Assembly (NCBI RefSeq): GCF_036898825.1
Contig: NZ_JARUND010000001.1
Coordinates: 2,170,001 to 2,234,000 of the forward strand
Reading direction: 5' to 3'
Length of the DNA stretch: 64,000 bases
Source: Streptomyces sp. B21-083
GTDB lineage: Bacteria; Actinomycetota; Actinomycetes; Streptomycetales; Streptomycetaceae
Each line of letters begins with the position of its first letter. The first letter of the stretch is position 1. Positions 16,605-25,780 of the stretch are shown here, in pieces. Made by a program: the position numbers and the translations under genes. The notes beneath the pieces are model-generated. The model was given only the letters and a program-made list of their open reading frames with translations. It was not told the DNA's origin and searched no databases.

Positions 16605-17831
16605 GTGCCTCGTACCGTCAGGGATGTCGTCTTCGTCGACGGCGTCCGCACCCCGTTCGGCAAGGCGGGCCCGAAGGGCATCTACCACGAGACCCGCGCT
16701 GACGACCTCGTCGTGAAGGCGATCCGGGAGCTGCTGCGCCGCAACCCGGGTCTCGACCCGAAGAAGATCGACGAGGTCGCCATCGCCGCGACCACACAGA
16801 TCGGTGACCAGGGGCTCACGCTGGGCCGCACCGCCGGAATCCTCGCCGGGCTGCCCCAGTCCGTGCCCGGCTACTCCATCGACCGCATGTGCGCCGGCGC
16901 GCTGACCGCCGTCACCGCGACCGCCGGTTCGATCGCCTTCGGCGCCTACGACGCCGTCATCGCCGGTGGCGTCGAGCACATGGGCCGTCACCCCATGGGC
17001 GAGGGCGTCGACCCGAACCCGCGGTTCGTGAGCGAGAAGCTCGTCGACGAGTCGGCCCTGTTCATGGGCATGACCGCCGAGAACCTGCACGACCGGTACC
17101 CGCACATCACCAAGCTGCGCGCCGACGAGTACGCCGTGCGCTCGCAGGAGAAGGCCGCCAAGGCGTACGCCAACGGCAAGATCCAGCAGGACCTGGTGCC
17201 GATCTCCGTACGGAACACCAATGCCGAGGTCGGCGAGACCGGCTGGGGCCTCGTGACCGCCGACGAGCCGATGCGGCCGGGCACCACCCTGGAGAACCTC
17301 AGCGGGCTCAAGACGCCGTTCCGTGTCCACGGGCGGGTCACCGCCGGTAACGCGGCCGGTCTGAACGACGGCGCCACCGCGTCGATCATCGCGTCCGAGG
17401 ACTTCGCGCGCGAGAACAACCTGCCCGTCAAGATGCGTCTCGTCTCGTACGCCTTCGTCGGCGTCGAGCCCGAGGTCATGGGCTACGGGCCGATCCCCGC
17501 GACCGAGAAGGCCCTCGCCAAGGCCGGCCTCGGCATCGGTGACATCGGTCTGTTCGAGATCAACGAGGCCTTCGCCATCCAGGTCCTCGCCTTCCTCGAC
17601 CACTACGGCATCGCGGACGACGACGCGCGCGTGAACCAGTACGGCGGCGCCATCGCCTTCGGTCACCCGCTGGCCTCGTCGGGTGTGCGTCTGATGACGC
17701 AGCTCGCCCGTCAGTTCGAGGAGCAGCCGGAGGTCCGCTACGGCCTCACCACCATGTGCGTCGGTTTCGGCATGGGCGCCACGGTCATCTGGGAGAACCC
17801 GCACCACACGGACGCCGGAGGCGACAAGTGA
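16605..17831 (+). CDS. fadA: Acetyl-CoA C-acyltransferase (beta-oxidation thiolase)
   Basis: A 408-residue thiolase that cleaves 3-ketoacyl-CoA in the last step of fatty-acid beta-oxidation. The acylated cysteine is C96 in SIDRMCAGAL. The second catalytic set is NEAFAIQ, GHPLASSG (His) and CVGFGMG (Cys) near the C-terminus. GTG 16605 follows GGAGGAG. It overlaps the next gene by 4 bases and forms the fatty-acid oxidation complex with it. Confidence 0.94.
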   Translation: MPRTVRDVVFVDGVRTPFGKAGPKGIYHETRADDLVVKAIRELLRRNPGLDPKKIDEVAIAATTQIGDQGLTLGRTAGILAGLPQSVPGYSIDRMCAGALTAVTATAGSIAFGAYDAVIAGGVEHMGRHPMGEGVDPNPRFVSEKLVDESALFMGMTAENLHDRYPHITKLRADEYAVRSQEKAAKAYANGKIQQDLVPISVRNTNAEVGETGWGLVTADEPMRPGTTLENLSGLKTPFRVHGRVTAGNAAGLNDGATASIIASEDFARENNLPVKMRLVSYAFVGVEPEVMGYGPIPATEKALAKAGLGIGDIGLFEINEAFAIQVLAFLDHYGIADDDARVNQYGGAIAFGHPLASSGVRLMTQLARQFEEQPEVRYGLTTMCVGFGMGATVIWENPHHTDAGGDK

Positions 17832-19954
17832 GCACCACCGAACTCCTCAAGGGTGCGGCCGAGCTGTTCCCCGACGAGGTCGTGACGTCCGCGCACGTAC
17901 GCCACCTCGACCTGCCGTTCGGTGCCGGACGCTTCGCGCTGATCACCCTCGACAACGGCTTCGACCACACCAAGCCGACCACCTTCGGCCCGGCCTCGCT
18001 GGCGAACCTGAGCATCGCCATCGACCAGGTCGAGAAGGAGGCGTCGGCCGGCGAGATCGTCGGTGTCGGCATCACCGGCAAGCCGTTCATCTTCGCCGTC
18101 GGCGCGGACCTCAAGGGCGTGGAGCTCCTGAAGAACCACACCGACGCGCTCGCCATCGGCAAGGGTGGCCACGAGGTCTTCAAGCGCCTCGCCGGGCTCG
18201 CGGTCCCGACCTTCGGCTACTACAACGGTGCCGCCATGGGCGGTGGCGTCGAGGTCGGTCTGCACTGCGAGTACCGGACCGTGTCGAAGTCCATCGCGGC
18301 CTTCTCCCTCCCCGAGGTCTTCCTCGGCCTGGTCCCCGGCTGGGGCGGCTGCACGCTCCTGCCGAACCTCATCGGCGCGGACCGCGCGGTGAGCGTGATC
18401 ATCGAGAACTCGCTCAACCAGAACAAGCAGCTCAAGGGTCAGCAGGTCCTCGACCTGGGCATCGCCGACGCACTGTTCGAGGGCGCGGACTTCCTGGAGC
18501 AGTCGCTGATCTGGACGGCATCCGTCGTCAAGGGTGACATCAAGGTCGAGCGTCCGGCCATCGACCGCGGCGAGGCCTGGGACCAGGCGGTCGCCAAGGG
18601 CCGGTTCATCGCGGACAGCAAGGTGCACGGGGCCGCTCCGGCCGCCTACCGCGCCCTCGACATCATCGCGGCGGCGAAGAACGGCGACCTCCAGCAGGGG
18701 TACGACGCCGAGGACGTGGCCCTCGCCGACCTGATCATGGGCGGCGAACTCCGGTCCGGCATCTACGCGTTCAACCTCGTCCAGAAGCGCGGCAAGCGTC
18801 CGGCGGGGGCGCCGGACAAGTCGCTGGCCCGTCCGGTGACCAAGGTCGGCGTGGTCGGTGCCGGTCTGATGGCCTCGCAGCTCGCGCTGCTCTTCCTGCG
18901 CCGTCTCGAAGTGCCGGTCGTGCTGACCGACATCGACCAGGAGCGCGTCGACAAGGGTGTGGGCTACGTCCACGCCGAGATCGACAAGCTGCTCGGCAAG
19001 GGCCGTATCAACCAGGACAAGGCCAACCGCCTCAAGGCGCTGGTCACCGGTGTGCTGGACAAGGCGGAGGGCTTCTCCGACGCCGACTTCATCATCGAGG
19101 CCGTCTTCGAGGAGATCGGCGTCAAACAGCAGGTGTTCGCGGAGGTCGAGGCGGTCGCCCCGGCGCACGCGATCCTCGCCACCAACACCTCCTCGCTGTC
19201 CGTAACCGAGATGGCGTCGAAGCTGAAGAACCCCGAGCGGGTCGTGGGCTTCCACTTCTTCAACCCGGTCGCGATCCTGCCGCTCCTGGAGATCGTGCGC
19301 GGCGAGCAGACGGACGACGCCTCGCTCGCCACGGCGTTCGGTGTCGCCAAGAAGCTGAAGAAGACCGCGGTGCTCGTGAAGGACGCTCCGGCGTTCGTCG
19401 TAAACCGTATCCTTACCCGCTTCATGGGCGAGATCCAGAACGTGATCGACGAGGGTACGCCGGTCGAGGTCGCGGAGAAGGCGGTGGAGCCGCTGGGCCT
19501 GCCGATGTCTCCTCTGGTACTGCTCGAGCTGGTCGGGCCGGCGATCGGTCTGCACGTCTCGGAGACCCTCAACCGGGCCTTCCCGGACCGCTTCACGGTC
19601 TCCCCGAACCTCGCCGCCGTCGTCAAGGCGGGCAAGCGCGGCTTCTATGTGTACGACAGCGGGAAGCCCGAGCTGGACCCCGAGGTCGCCGCGCTGCTGA
19701 AGCAGGGTGATGTCGTTCTGAGCGAGGAGCAGGTGCGGGACCGGGTGCTCGACGCGGTCGCCCAGGAGATCGGGCTCATGCTCGACGAGGGTGTCGTGGC
19801 CGAGGCGCAGGACATCGACCTGTGCCTGATCACTGGCGCGGGGTGGCCCTTCCACCTGGGTGGGGTTACGCCCTACCTGGACCGGGAGGGTGTCTCCGAG
19901 CGGGTGAACGGGAAGCGGTTCCTGGAGGCCGGGGTGGCTTCCGTCCCGGCGTGA
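17828..19954 (+). CDS. fadB: Fatty-oxidation complex alpha subunit (enoyl-CoA hydratase / 3-hydroxyacyl-CoA dehydrogenase)
   Basis: A 708-residue bifunctional enzyme. The N-terminal crotonase domain (to about 190) has oxyanion-hole segments IFAVGADLKG and NGAAMGGGVEVG and a glutamate in SLPEVFLGLVPGWGG. The Rossmann dehydrogenase starts near 340 with KVGVVGAGLMASQLALL, followed by SSLSVTEMA, VVGFHFFNPV and two C-terminal helical domains. GTG 17828 overlaps the thiolase stop. The alanine in GAGLMA replaces the usual second glycine of the GxGxxG motif. Confidence 0.94.
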   Translation: MSTTELLKGAAELFPDEVVTSAHVRHLDLPFGAGRFALITLDNGFDHTKPTTFGPASLANLSIAIDQVEKEASAGEIVGVGITGKPFIFAVGADLKGVELLKNHTDALAIGKGGHEVFKRLAGLAVPTFGYYNGAAMGGGVEVGLHCEYRTVSKSIAAFSLPEVFLGLVPGWGGCTLLPNLIGADRAVSVIIENSLNQNKQLKGQQVLDLGIADALFEGADFLEQSLIWTASVVKGDIKVERPAIDRGEAWDQAVAKGRFIADSKVHGAAPAAYRALDIIAAAKNGDLQQGYDAEDVALADLIMGGELRSGIYAFNLVQKRGKRPAGAPDKSLARPVTKVGVVGAGLMASQLALLFLRRLEVPVVLTDIDQERVDKGVGYVHAEIDKLLGKGRINQDKANRLKALVTGVLDKAEGFSDADFIIEAVFEEIGVKQQVFAEVEAVAPAHAILATNTSSLSVTEMASKLKNPERVVGFHFFNPVAILPLLEIVRGEQTDDASLATAFGVAKKLKKTAVLVKDAPAFVVNRILTRFMGEIQNVIDEGTPVEVAEKAVEPLGLPMSPLVLLELVGPAIGLHVSETLNRAFPDRFTVSPNLAAVVKAGKRGFYVYDSGKPELDPEVAALLKQGDVVLSEEQVRDRVLDAVAQEIGLMLDEGVVAEAQDIDLCLITGAGWPFHLGGVTPYLDREGVSERVNGKRFLEAGVASVPA

Positions 19955-19980
19955 CGTGACGTGACGTGGTGTGGTGATCG

Positions 19981-20026
19981 CCGAGTGCCCTGCATGCCCG
20001 TGTGGTGTGCGGGGCACTCGGTTTTT
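19981..20026 (+). terminator. Rho-independent terminator of fadAB
   Basis: CCGAGTGCCC and GGGCACTCGG form a 10-bp perfect stem followed by TTTTT. It is one of the few canonical U-tract terminators in the window. A short GTGAC triple repeat precedes it at about 19952-19966. Confidence 0.9.
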
Positions 20027-20056
20027 CGCCCCCGCCGCCCCTACCCGTCCCATCCC

Positions 20057-20128
20057 TGGGGGCTGCCGCCCCCGGCCCCCCGCTTCGGCCCTGAAGGGGC
20101 CTCGTCCTCAAACGCCGGACGGGCTGGA
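20057..20128 (+). repeat. Streptomyces interspersed repeat (…CTCAAACGCCGGACGGGCTG)
   Basis: The segment ending in CTCGTCCTCAAACGCCGGAC plus GGGCTGGA, preceded by GGGGCTGCCGCCCCC, is a dispersed intergenic element familiar from many Streptomyces genomes. It lies between convergent 3' ends. Confidence 0.75.
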
Positions 20129-20167
20129 GATGCGGGTGTCGGCCTGGGCTGGACAGATGCGGTGAAC

Positions 20168-20182
20168 GGGTGGGCGGGTGGG
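20168..20182 (+). other. Predicted G-quadruplex sequence
   Basis: GGGTGGGCGGGTGGG has four GGG runs separated by single bases, the most stable class of G4 motif. A related stretch GGGCGGTTGGGTGGG recurs at 20272-20286 in a 24-base imperfect direct repeat ending GGGTGGGAAAC. Both lie in the noncoding 20027-20293 gap. Confidence 0.6.
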
Positions 20183-20293
20183 AAACGCGGCCTGGGCTGC
20201 ATCGGCCGTGGGCTGTCGGCGCCGGACAGGTGGGGCGCGCCCCGGCCCGCGCTGGACGGAGACCGCAAACGGGCGGTTGGGTGGGAAACCCCC

Positions 20294-21361
20294 TCACACC
20301 AACCCCCACGCCTCCAACGCCAACCCCGCCTCCCGCTTGCGCCGCGCGACCCGCAGCTCTCCGCCGGGGGCAACCGTCGCCGCGACCACCCTGCCCTCCG
20401 CGTCCTCCGTCAGCGACACCCGTGCGTCCAGCGGGAGTTGGGGGCCCGACTCGGTCCACCATGCCCCCGCCGACTCCTGCTCCGTCGGATACGCGGCGAA
20501 CGCCACCCGGCCGCTCGCCGAGCGCTGTGCGAGCAACGTGCAGTCGACCTCGTCCAGGGTGCAGCGGATCACCGACACCGGTCCGGGACCGGCCCCGGGG
20601 AGCAGTTCGACCGGCTCGCTGCCCGGCCGCCACGCACACACCGTGTCCGTGTCGTCCGTGTAGAACAGCGTCACGTGCTCGTCGGACGTGACCAGCGCCC
20701 GCAGGCTGCCCTGACGGGCCGTCACTTTCAGCGGGGCCTCGTCGAGTTCCGGGATCCAGCCGGGTCCGCCCTGGGTCCAGCGCAGGATGCCGTGGGGCGA
20801 GTTGCCGTACAGCTCGACGCGTCCGGACGTACGCGTGACGGCCGTCAACTGCTCTTCCACGTCCTCGCCCTTGAGGTCACGCCAGGGGCCCCAGCCGCCG
20901 CGCTCCTTCTGGCCGCGCATGCTGACACCGCCCACGGCGTTCCGTACGAAGACATGGGCGCGGCCCTCGGCGTCGACGGCGACCGCCGGTACGCCGGTCC
21001 AGTCGCCCTTCTGGTTCGGGTGACCGAGGGGCGTCCAGTCGAGGGCGGCCAGGGCGGGCCGGAAGTGCGTGGTGTGGATCACACCCGCCTCGCCCTTCAC
21101 GGTGGGCCGCCATGTCGCCAAGTGGGCGTACTCGTCGGCGCCTTGGCCGACGCCGAGCATCGGATGCACGCGCTGGTCGCCGCCGATGCGCCGGGGCGCG
21201 AGCCAGGGCCCGCCGGGCCGGGACTCCGCGCGGCAGACGATCCCGTCTCCCACAGCGTCGTACGCGCTCAGCCGGCCGTCGCGACCCCGTATGAGCCAGT
21301 CACCGTTGACCGACTCGGGACGCCCCGCGGCCGTGGTAGCGGAAGGAGGAACAATGGGCAC
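20294..21361 (-). CDS. Conserved hypothetical, probable beta-propeller (PLL/tectonin-like)
   Basis: A 355-residue soluble protein without signal peptide. Repeating blade-like segments each carry a Trp-centred motif and a turn, for example GDWLIRGRDGRLSAYDAV, GDWTGVPAVAVDAEGRAHVF, GGWGPWRDL, GRVELYGNSPHGILRW and HVTLFYTDDTDTVCAWRPG. This pattern fits five- to seven-bladed propellers of the PLL or tectonin type that bind sugars or act as scaffolds. GTG 21361 has no Shine-Dalgarno; TAAAGT (minus strand) seven bases before it fits a -10 element of a leaderless gene. Function is unknown to me. Confidence 0.7.
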   Translation of the reverse strand: MPIVPPSATTAAGRPESVNGDWLIRGRDGRLSAYDAVGDGIVCRAESRPGGPWLAPRRIGGDQRVHPMLGVGQGADEYAHLATWRPTVKGEAGVIHTTHFRPALAALDWTPLGHPNQKGDWTGVPAVAVDAEGRAHVFVRNAVGGVSMRGQKERGGWGPWRDLKGEDVEEQLTAVTRTSGRVELYGNSPHGILRWTQGGPGWIPELDEAPLKVTARQGSLRALVTSDEHVTLFYTDDTDTVCAWRPGSEPVELLPGAGPGPVSVIRCTLDEVDCTLLAQRSASGRVAFAAYPTEQESAGAWWTESGPQLPLDARVSLTEDAEGRVVAATVAPGGELRVARRKREAGLALEAWGLV

Positions 21362-21454
21362 TGGACTACTTTAGTGTGCTCTTACCTTTGCCGCGCCCCC
21401 CGGCCCCCTCATCCGGTACCCCCGATTCCGGCGCCGCGTGCGACCCTGATCCCC

Positions 21455-21832
21455 ATGGAAGCCCCGCTGCTCGTGATCGTCGACGCCGCGAATGTCGTCG
21501 GCTCGGTTCCCGACGGCTGGTGGCGGGACCGGAGCGGGGCGGCGGAACGCCTGCGGGACCGGCTGGTGGCGTACGCCGAGGGCGGGTTGCCGGGGCGGGA
21601 GGGGCCCGTGGAGGTCGTCCTGGTGGTCGAGGGAGCGGCCCGTGGGGTCGCTTCGGTGCCGGGCGTACGGGTGGAGTCGGCGTCCGGCAGCGGGGACGAC
21701 CGGATGGTCGAGCTGGTCGCCGAGTTCGCGGACCGGGAGCGCCTGGTCGTCACCGCTGATCGTGAACTGCGGCGCAGGGTCGCGGAGTTGGGTGCCGAGG
21801 TCGCCGGGCCCCGTACGGTACGGAACGTATAG
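21455..21832 (+). CDS. Small NYN/PIN-like nuclease-fold protein
   Basis: A 125-residue protein with the acidic triad of NYN/PIN RNases: IVDAANVVGS near residue 8, SGSGDDRMVEL mid-protein and VVTADRELRRRV toward the C-terminus. These would bind the metal of an RNA-cleaving site. Streptomycete homologues are often annotated as NTP pyrophosphohydrolases, for which I see no motif. It is divergent from the propeller gene (starts 93 bases apart). ATG 21455 starts right at the first strand. Confidence 0.75.
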   Translation: MEAPLLVIVDAANVVGSVPDGWWRDRSGAAERLRDRLVAYAEGGLPGREGPVEVVLVVEGAARGVASVPGVRVESASGSGDDRMVELVAEFADRERLVVTADRELRRRVAELGAEVAGPRTVRNV

Positions 21833-21849
21833 CCCCCCGTACCGTACGG
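21811..21849. terminator. Hairpin spanning the NYN stop codon
   Basis: CCGTACGGTACGG and CCGTACCGTACGG form a 13-bp perfect stem with the TAG stop of the NYN gene in the loop. It lies between convergent genes and probably ends both transcripts. Confidence 0.65.
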
Positions 21850-21881
21850 AAACCGGTCATCAACTCCGCCGACCTTTCGGG

Positions 21882-23378
21882 TCAGTTGGTGTCCACGGTC
21901 GCCTCCTGCTCTCGTCCGAGGCGGCTGTGGGAGCGGCCGTACAGGAAGTACACGAGGAAGCCGATCGCCATCCAGACGCCGAACCGGAGCCAGGTCTCGG
22001 CGGGCAGGTTCAGCATCAGCCAGAGCGAGGCGAGCACCGACAGGATCGGGATGAACGGCACCCACGGGGTCCGGAAGGCCCGGGGCAGGTCGGGGCGGGA
22101 CTTGCGGAGGATGATCACGCCGATCGCGACGACCACGAAGGCGAACAGCGTGCCGATGTTCACCAGTTCGGCGAGCTCGCTCAGCGGGGTGAAGCCGGCG
22201 ACGATGGCGATGATCACGCCCAGCAGGATGGTCGGCCGGTGCGGGGTCCGAAACCGCGGGTGCACGTGGGAGAAGAAGGTGGGCAGCAGGCCGTCGCGGC
22301 TCATCGCGAAGAAGACGCGGGTCTGGCCCAGCAGCAGGATCATGCAGACGGTCGTGAGGCCGACGGCCGCGCCGAAGCTGATGAAGCCCGCGAACCAGGG
22401 GTGCCCGGTGGCCTTGAAGGCGTCGGCGAGCGGCGCGGTCACCGACAGGTCGGTGTAGTGCTGCATGCCGGTCACCACGATCGACACCGCGACATAGAGG
22501 GTGGTGCAGATGATCAGGGAGCCGATGATGCCCCTGGGCATGTCGCGCTGCGGGTTCCTGGTCTCCTCGGCGGCCGTGGCCACCACGTCGAAGCCGATGA
22601 AGGCGAAGAACACGACGGAGGCGGCGGTGAAGACGCCCATCACACCGAAGTTCGAGGGTGCCCAGCCGAACATCAGCTGGATGAGCGGCGATTGGAGGCC
22701 GTTGCCGGCCGTCACTTCCTGCGCCTTCGGGATGAAGGGGTGGTAGTTGTCGCTCTTGACGAAGAAGGCGCCCGCGATGATCACGACAAGGACGACGGTC
22801 ACCTTGACGGCGACGACGATCGTGGTGACGCGCGCGGAGAGCTTCGTGCCGAGCACGAGGATGCCGGTCAGCGCCAGGACCAGCGCGGCGGCGAGGATGT
22901 CGAAGCCGAAGCCGTCGGCCCCGTCCCTGCCGCTGAGCGCCGCCGGCAGATGCCAGCCGGCGTTGTCGAGGAGCGAGGTGATGTACCCGGACCAGCCGAC
23001 GGCCACCACCGCCGTACCGAGGGCGAACTCCAGCACCAGGTCCCAGCCGATGATCCAGGCGGGCAGTTCACCGAGCGAGGCGTAGGAGAACGTGTACGCG
23101 GATCCGGCCACCGGGACCGTGGAGGCGAACTCGGCGTAGCAGAGCGCCGCGAGGGCGCAGACGACCCCGGCGACCGCGAAGGCCAGCGCGACGGCGGGGC
23201 CGGCGTTGTTCTTGGCGACCGTGCCGGTGAGGACGAAGATGCCGGTGCCGATGATGACACCGACGCCGAAGACCGTCAGGTCCAGCGCGGACAGGGATTT
23301 CTTGAGCGCGTGCTCCGGTTCCTCGGTGTCACGGATGGACTGTTCGACCTTCTTCGTTCTGAAGAGGGTGCTGCTCAC
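21882..23378 (-). CDS. APC-family amino-acid permease
   Basis: A 498-residue membrane transporter with about 12-13 helices. The family signature GVIIGTGIFVLTG lies in helix 1 and the conserved GFDVVATAAEETRNPQRDMP after helix 6. This resembles the cationic amino-acid transporter (CAT/YfnA) branch, which imports basic or neutral amino acids with proton coupling. GTG 23378 has GGGAGG eight bases upstream; the frame is open further but lacks helices. It is monocistronic. Substrate is not determined. Confidence 0.9.
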   Translation of the reverse strand: MSSTLFRTKKVEQSIRDTEEPEHALKKSLSALDLTVFGVGVIIGTGIFVLTGTVAKNNAGPAVALAFAVAGVVCALAALCYAEFASTVPVAGSAYTFSYASLGELPAWIIGWDLVLEFALGTAVVAVGWSGYITSLLDNAGWHLPAALSGRDGADGFGFDILAAALVLALTGILVLGTKLSARVTTIVVAVKVTVVLVVIIAGAFFVKSDNYHPFIPKAQEVTAGNGLQSPLIQLMFGWAPSNFGVMGVFTAASVVFFAFIGFDVVATAAEETRNPQRDMPRGIIGSLIICTTLYVAVSIVVTGMQHYTDLSVTAPLADAFKATGHPWFAGFISFGAAVGLTTVCMILLLGQTRVFFAMSRDGLLPTFFSHVHPRFRTPHRPTILLGVIIAIVAGFTPLSELAELVNIGTLFAFVVVAIGVIILRKSRPDLPRAFRTPWVPFIPILSVLASLWLMLNLPAETWLRFGVWMAIGFLVYFLYGRSHSRLGREQEATVDTN

Positions 23379-23430
23379 GGGTGTACCTCCCACGCTGTGT
23401 CGTCCCGGCCATGATCGGGAGGGGGCGATG

Positions 23431-23469
23431 GGGGTCCCCCCGGTCGAGTGAAGCCGAGACTGGGGGAGC
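23431..23469 (+). repeat. Streptomyces GGGTCCCCCCGGTCGAG hairpin repeat
   Basis: GGGGTCCCCCCGGTCGAG followed by TGAAGCCGAGACTGGGGGAG is a familiar dispersed hairpin element of Streptomyces intergenic DNA. It lies in the 5' region of the permease gene. Confidence 0.65.
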
Positions 23470-23589
23470 GCCTGCCCCGGCGCGCGGAGGTTCACTCCAA
23501 TAGGGGGCACATTCACCCTGGGGTCGCTCCGGGCCGGCCCCACCACCGTGAAGCGTGGGGAAACCGGCCCATCGGGTCTCAGCGGCGGG

Positions 23590-25515
23590 TCAGTCGCGGA
23601 CGGGCTCCACCGAGTCGACCTCGGACTGCTCGAACCGTCCGTCGATCCTGGACACCAGTCCGGTGACCTGGCGGGCGATGTCCGGTGCCGTCAGGCCGAT
23701 CTCCGCCATGACCTCGGCCCGGGAGGCGTGGTCGAGAAAGCGCGGCGGGATGCCGAAGTCACGCAGCGGTACGTCGACCCCCGCGTCCCGCAGGGCCTGT
23801 GCGACGGCCGAACCGACGCCGCCCACGCGGGAGTTGTCCTCGACGGTGACGACCACGCGGTGCAGCTCGGCGAGCGGCGCCATGGCCTCGTCGACCGGCT
23901 TGACCCAGCGCGGGTCGACGACGGTGGTGGAGATGCCCTGCTGGTCGAGGAGCCCGGCGATCTCCAGGCACATGGGCGCCAGCGCGCCCACGGAGACAAG
24001 GAGTACGTCGGGCGTGTCGGTGCCGGGCTCGCGCAGCACGTCCATGCCGCCGACGCGTCCCACGGCGGGTACGGCGGGGCCGACGGCGCCCTTCGAGAAG
24101 CGGACGACGGTCGGCGCGTCCTCGACCTCGACGGCCTCGCGGAGCTGGGCCCGGACCTGGTCGGCGTCGCGCGGCGCGGCGAGCCGGAGGCCCGGTACGA
24201 CCTGGAGGATCGACATGTCCCACATACCGTTGTGGGAGGCCCCGTCGGTGCCGGTGACGCCGGCCCGGTCGAGCACGAACGTCACACCGCACTTGTGCAG
24301 CGCCACGTCCATGAGGACCTGGTCGAAGGCCCGGTTCAGGAAGGTGGCGTACACCGCGAAGACGGGGTGCACTCCCCCGGTGGCGAGGCCGGCCGCGGAC
24401 ACGGCGCCGTGCTGCTCGGCGATGCCGACGTCGTAGATGCGGTCGGGGAAGGCGTCGGCGAACTTCTTCAGGCCGACGGGCTGGAGCATCGCGGCCGTGA
24501 TGGCGACGATGTCCTCGCGTTCGCGGCCCAGCTTGACCATCTCGTCGCCGAAGACGGAGGTCCAGTCTGCGCCCGAGGCCTTGACCGGCAGACCGGTGTC
24601 GGGGTGGATGGGGCCGATGCCGTGGAAACGGTCGGCCTCGTCCTGGAGAGCGGGCTGGTAGCCGCGGCCCTTCTCGGTGAGGCAGTGCACGATGACCGGG
24701 CCGCCGAAGCGCTTGGCACGGGCCAGCGCGGACTCCAGGGCCTCGATGTCGTGGCCGTCGATGGGGCCGACGTACTTCAGGCCGAGGTCCTCGAACATGC
24801 CCTGCGGCGCGATGAAGTCCTTGAGGCCCTTCTTGGCACCGTGCAGGGTCTCGTACAGCGGTCTGCCGACGACCGGGGTCCGCTCCAGCAGGTCCTTGCC
24901 CTTGGCTAGGAACCGCTCGTAGCCGTCCGTCGTGCGCAAAGTGGCCAGGTGGTTGGCGAGGCCGCCGATGGTCGGCGCGTACGAACGTTCGTTGTCGTTG
25001 ACGACGATGACCAGGGGGCGGTCCTTGGCGTCGGCGATGTTGTTCAGCGCCTCCCAGGCCATTCCGCCGGTGAGCGCGCCGTCACCGATGACGGCGACCA
25101 CGTGGTGGTCCTCGCGCTTCAGTACCTGGTTGGACTTCGCGATGCCGTCGGCCCAGCCGAGGACCGTCGAGGCGTGCGAGTTCTCGATGACGTCGTGCTC
25201 GGACTCGGCCTGCGAGGGGTAGCCCGACAGACCGCCCTTCATCTTCAGCCTGGAGAAGTCCTGGCGCCCGGTGAGCAGCTTGTGGACGTAGGACTGGTGG
25301 CCCGTGTCCCAGAGCACCTTGTCCTTCGGCGACTCGAAGACCCGGTGCAGGGCGATGGTGAGCTCGACGACACCGAGGTTGGGGCCGAGGTGGCCGCCGG
25401 TCTTGGAGACCGCGTCGACGAGGAAGGTCCGGATCTCCTCGGCCAGCTGGTCGAGCTGCTCCAGGCTGAGCCGGTCAAGATCGCGCGGTCCCTTGATGCG
25501 GGTCAGCAGCGGCAC
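23590..25515 (-). CDS. dxs: 1-Deoxy-D-xylulose-5-phosphate synthase
   Basis: A 641-residue thiamine-diphosphate enzyme that condenses pyruvate and glyceraldehyde 3-phosphate, the first step of the MEP isoprenoid pathway. It shows [16 protein letters not shown], the ThDP-binding [16 protein letters not shown], the second-domain [16 protein letters not shown] with the catalytic Glu, and [18 protein letters not shown] 25515 has a perfect AAGGAGG six bases upstream. It lies beside the xylose locus, as in S. coelicolor. A hairpin between it and xylH keeps transcription separate. Confidence 0.97.
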   Translation of the reverse strand: MPLLTRIKGPRDLDRLSLEQLDQLAEEIRTFLVDAVSKTGGHLGPNLGVVELTIALHRVFESPKDKVLWDTGHQSYVHKLLTGRQDFSRLKMKGGLSGYPSQAESEHDVIENSHASTVLGWADGIAKSNQVLKREDHHVVAVIGDGALTGGMAWEALNNIADAKDRPLVIVVNDNERSYAPTIGGLANHLATLRTTDGYERFLAKGKDLLERTPVVGRPLYETLHGAKKGLKDFIAPQGMFEDLGLKYVGPIDGHDIEALESALARAKRFGGPVIVHCLTEKGRGYQPALQDEADRFHGIGPIHPDTGLPVKASGADWTSVFGDEMVKLGREREDIVAITAAMLQPVGLKKFADAFPDRIYDVGIAEQHGAVSAAGLATGGVHPVFAVYATFLNRAFDQVLMDVALHKCGVTFVLDRAGVTGTDGASHNGMWDMSILQVVPGLRLAAPRDADQVRAQLREAVEVEDAPTVVRFSKGAVGPAVPAVGRVGGMDVLREPGTDTPDVLLVSVGALAPMCLEIAGLLDQQGISTTVVDPRWVKPVDEAMAPLAELHRVVVTVEDNSRVGGVGSAVAQALRDAGVDVPLRDFGIPPRFLDHASRAEVMAEIGLTAPDIARQVTGLVSRIDGRFEQSEVDSVEPVRD

Positions 25516-25640
25516 CCGTGCCTCCTTGCAGTAGAGCTGATCGAGCTTTCGCCGGGCGTGTCGAGTCTAGTGTTCCGCCTTCGCGACCGACGCCCGGCCT
25601 CCGCGTGATACGTCACGCGATCGGCCGTACCCAACAACAG

Positions 25641-25669
25641 TGCCCGGCATCGCCACACGATGCCGGGCA
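25641..25669. terminator. Terminator between dxs and xylH
   Basis: TGCCCGGCATCG and CGATGCCGGGCA form a 12-bp perfect stem with a 5-base loop, followed on + by CAATTGTTCG. It lies downstream of xylH on the minus strand. Confidence 0.75.
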
Positions 25670-25703
25670 CAATTGTTCGAAAGTACGCCGCAGGCGCCAC
25701 TTT

Positions 25704-25745
25704 CAGGGGCGCGGGGAACTGCGCGACAAGCCACAGCGGACCGTC
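25704..25745 (+). repeat. Second copy of the GGGGCGCGGGGAACTGCGCG repeat
   Basis: CAGGGGCGCGGGGAACTGCG followed by CGACAAGCCACAGCGG matches the element at 16391-16438 in inverse orientation. Confidence 0.8.
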
Positions 25746-25780
25746 GGCAGAGCCACCGCACCCGCTACGGCGTCACCGCC

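Noticed and set aside
17738..20053. A 771-codon minus-strand open frame opposite fadB
   Set aside because: Asp/Val/Gly/Arg-rich low-complexity translation typical of the antisense frame of a high-GC gene.
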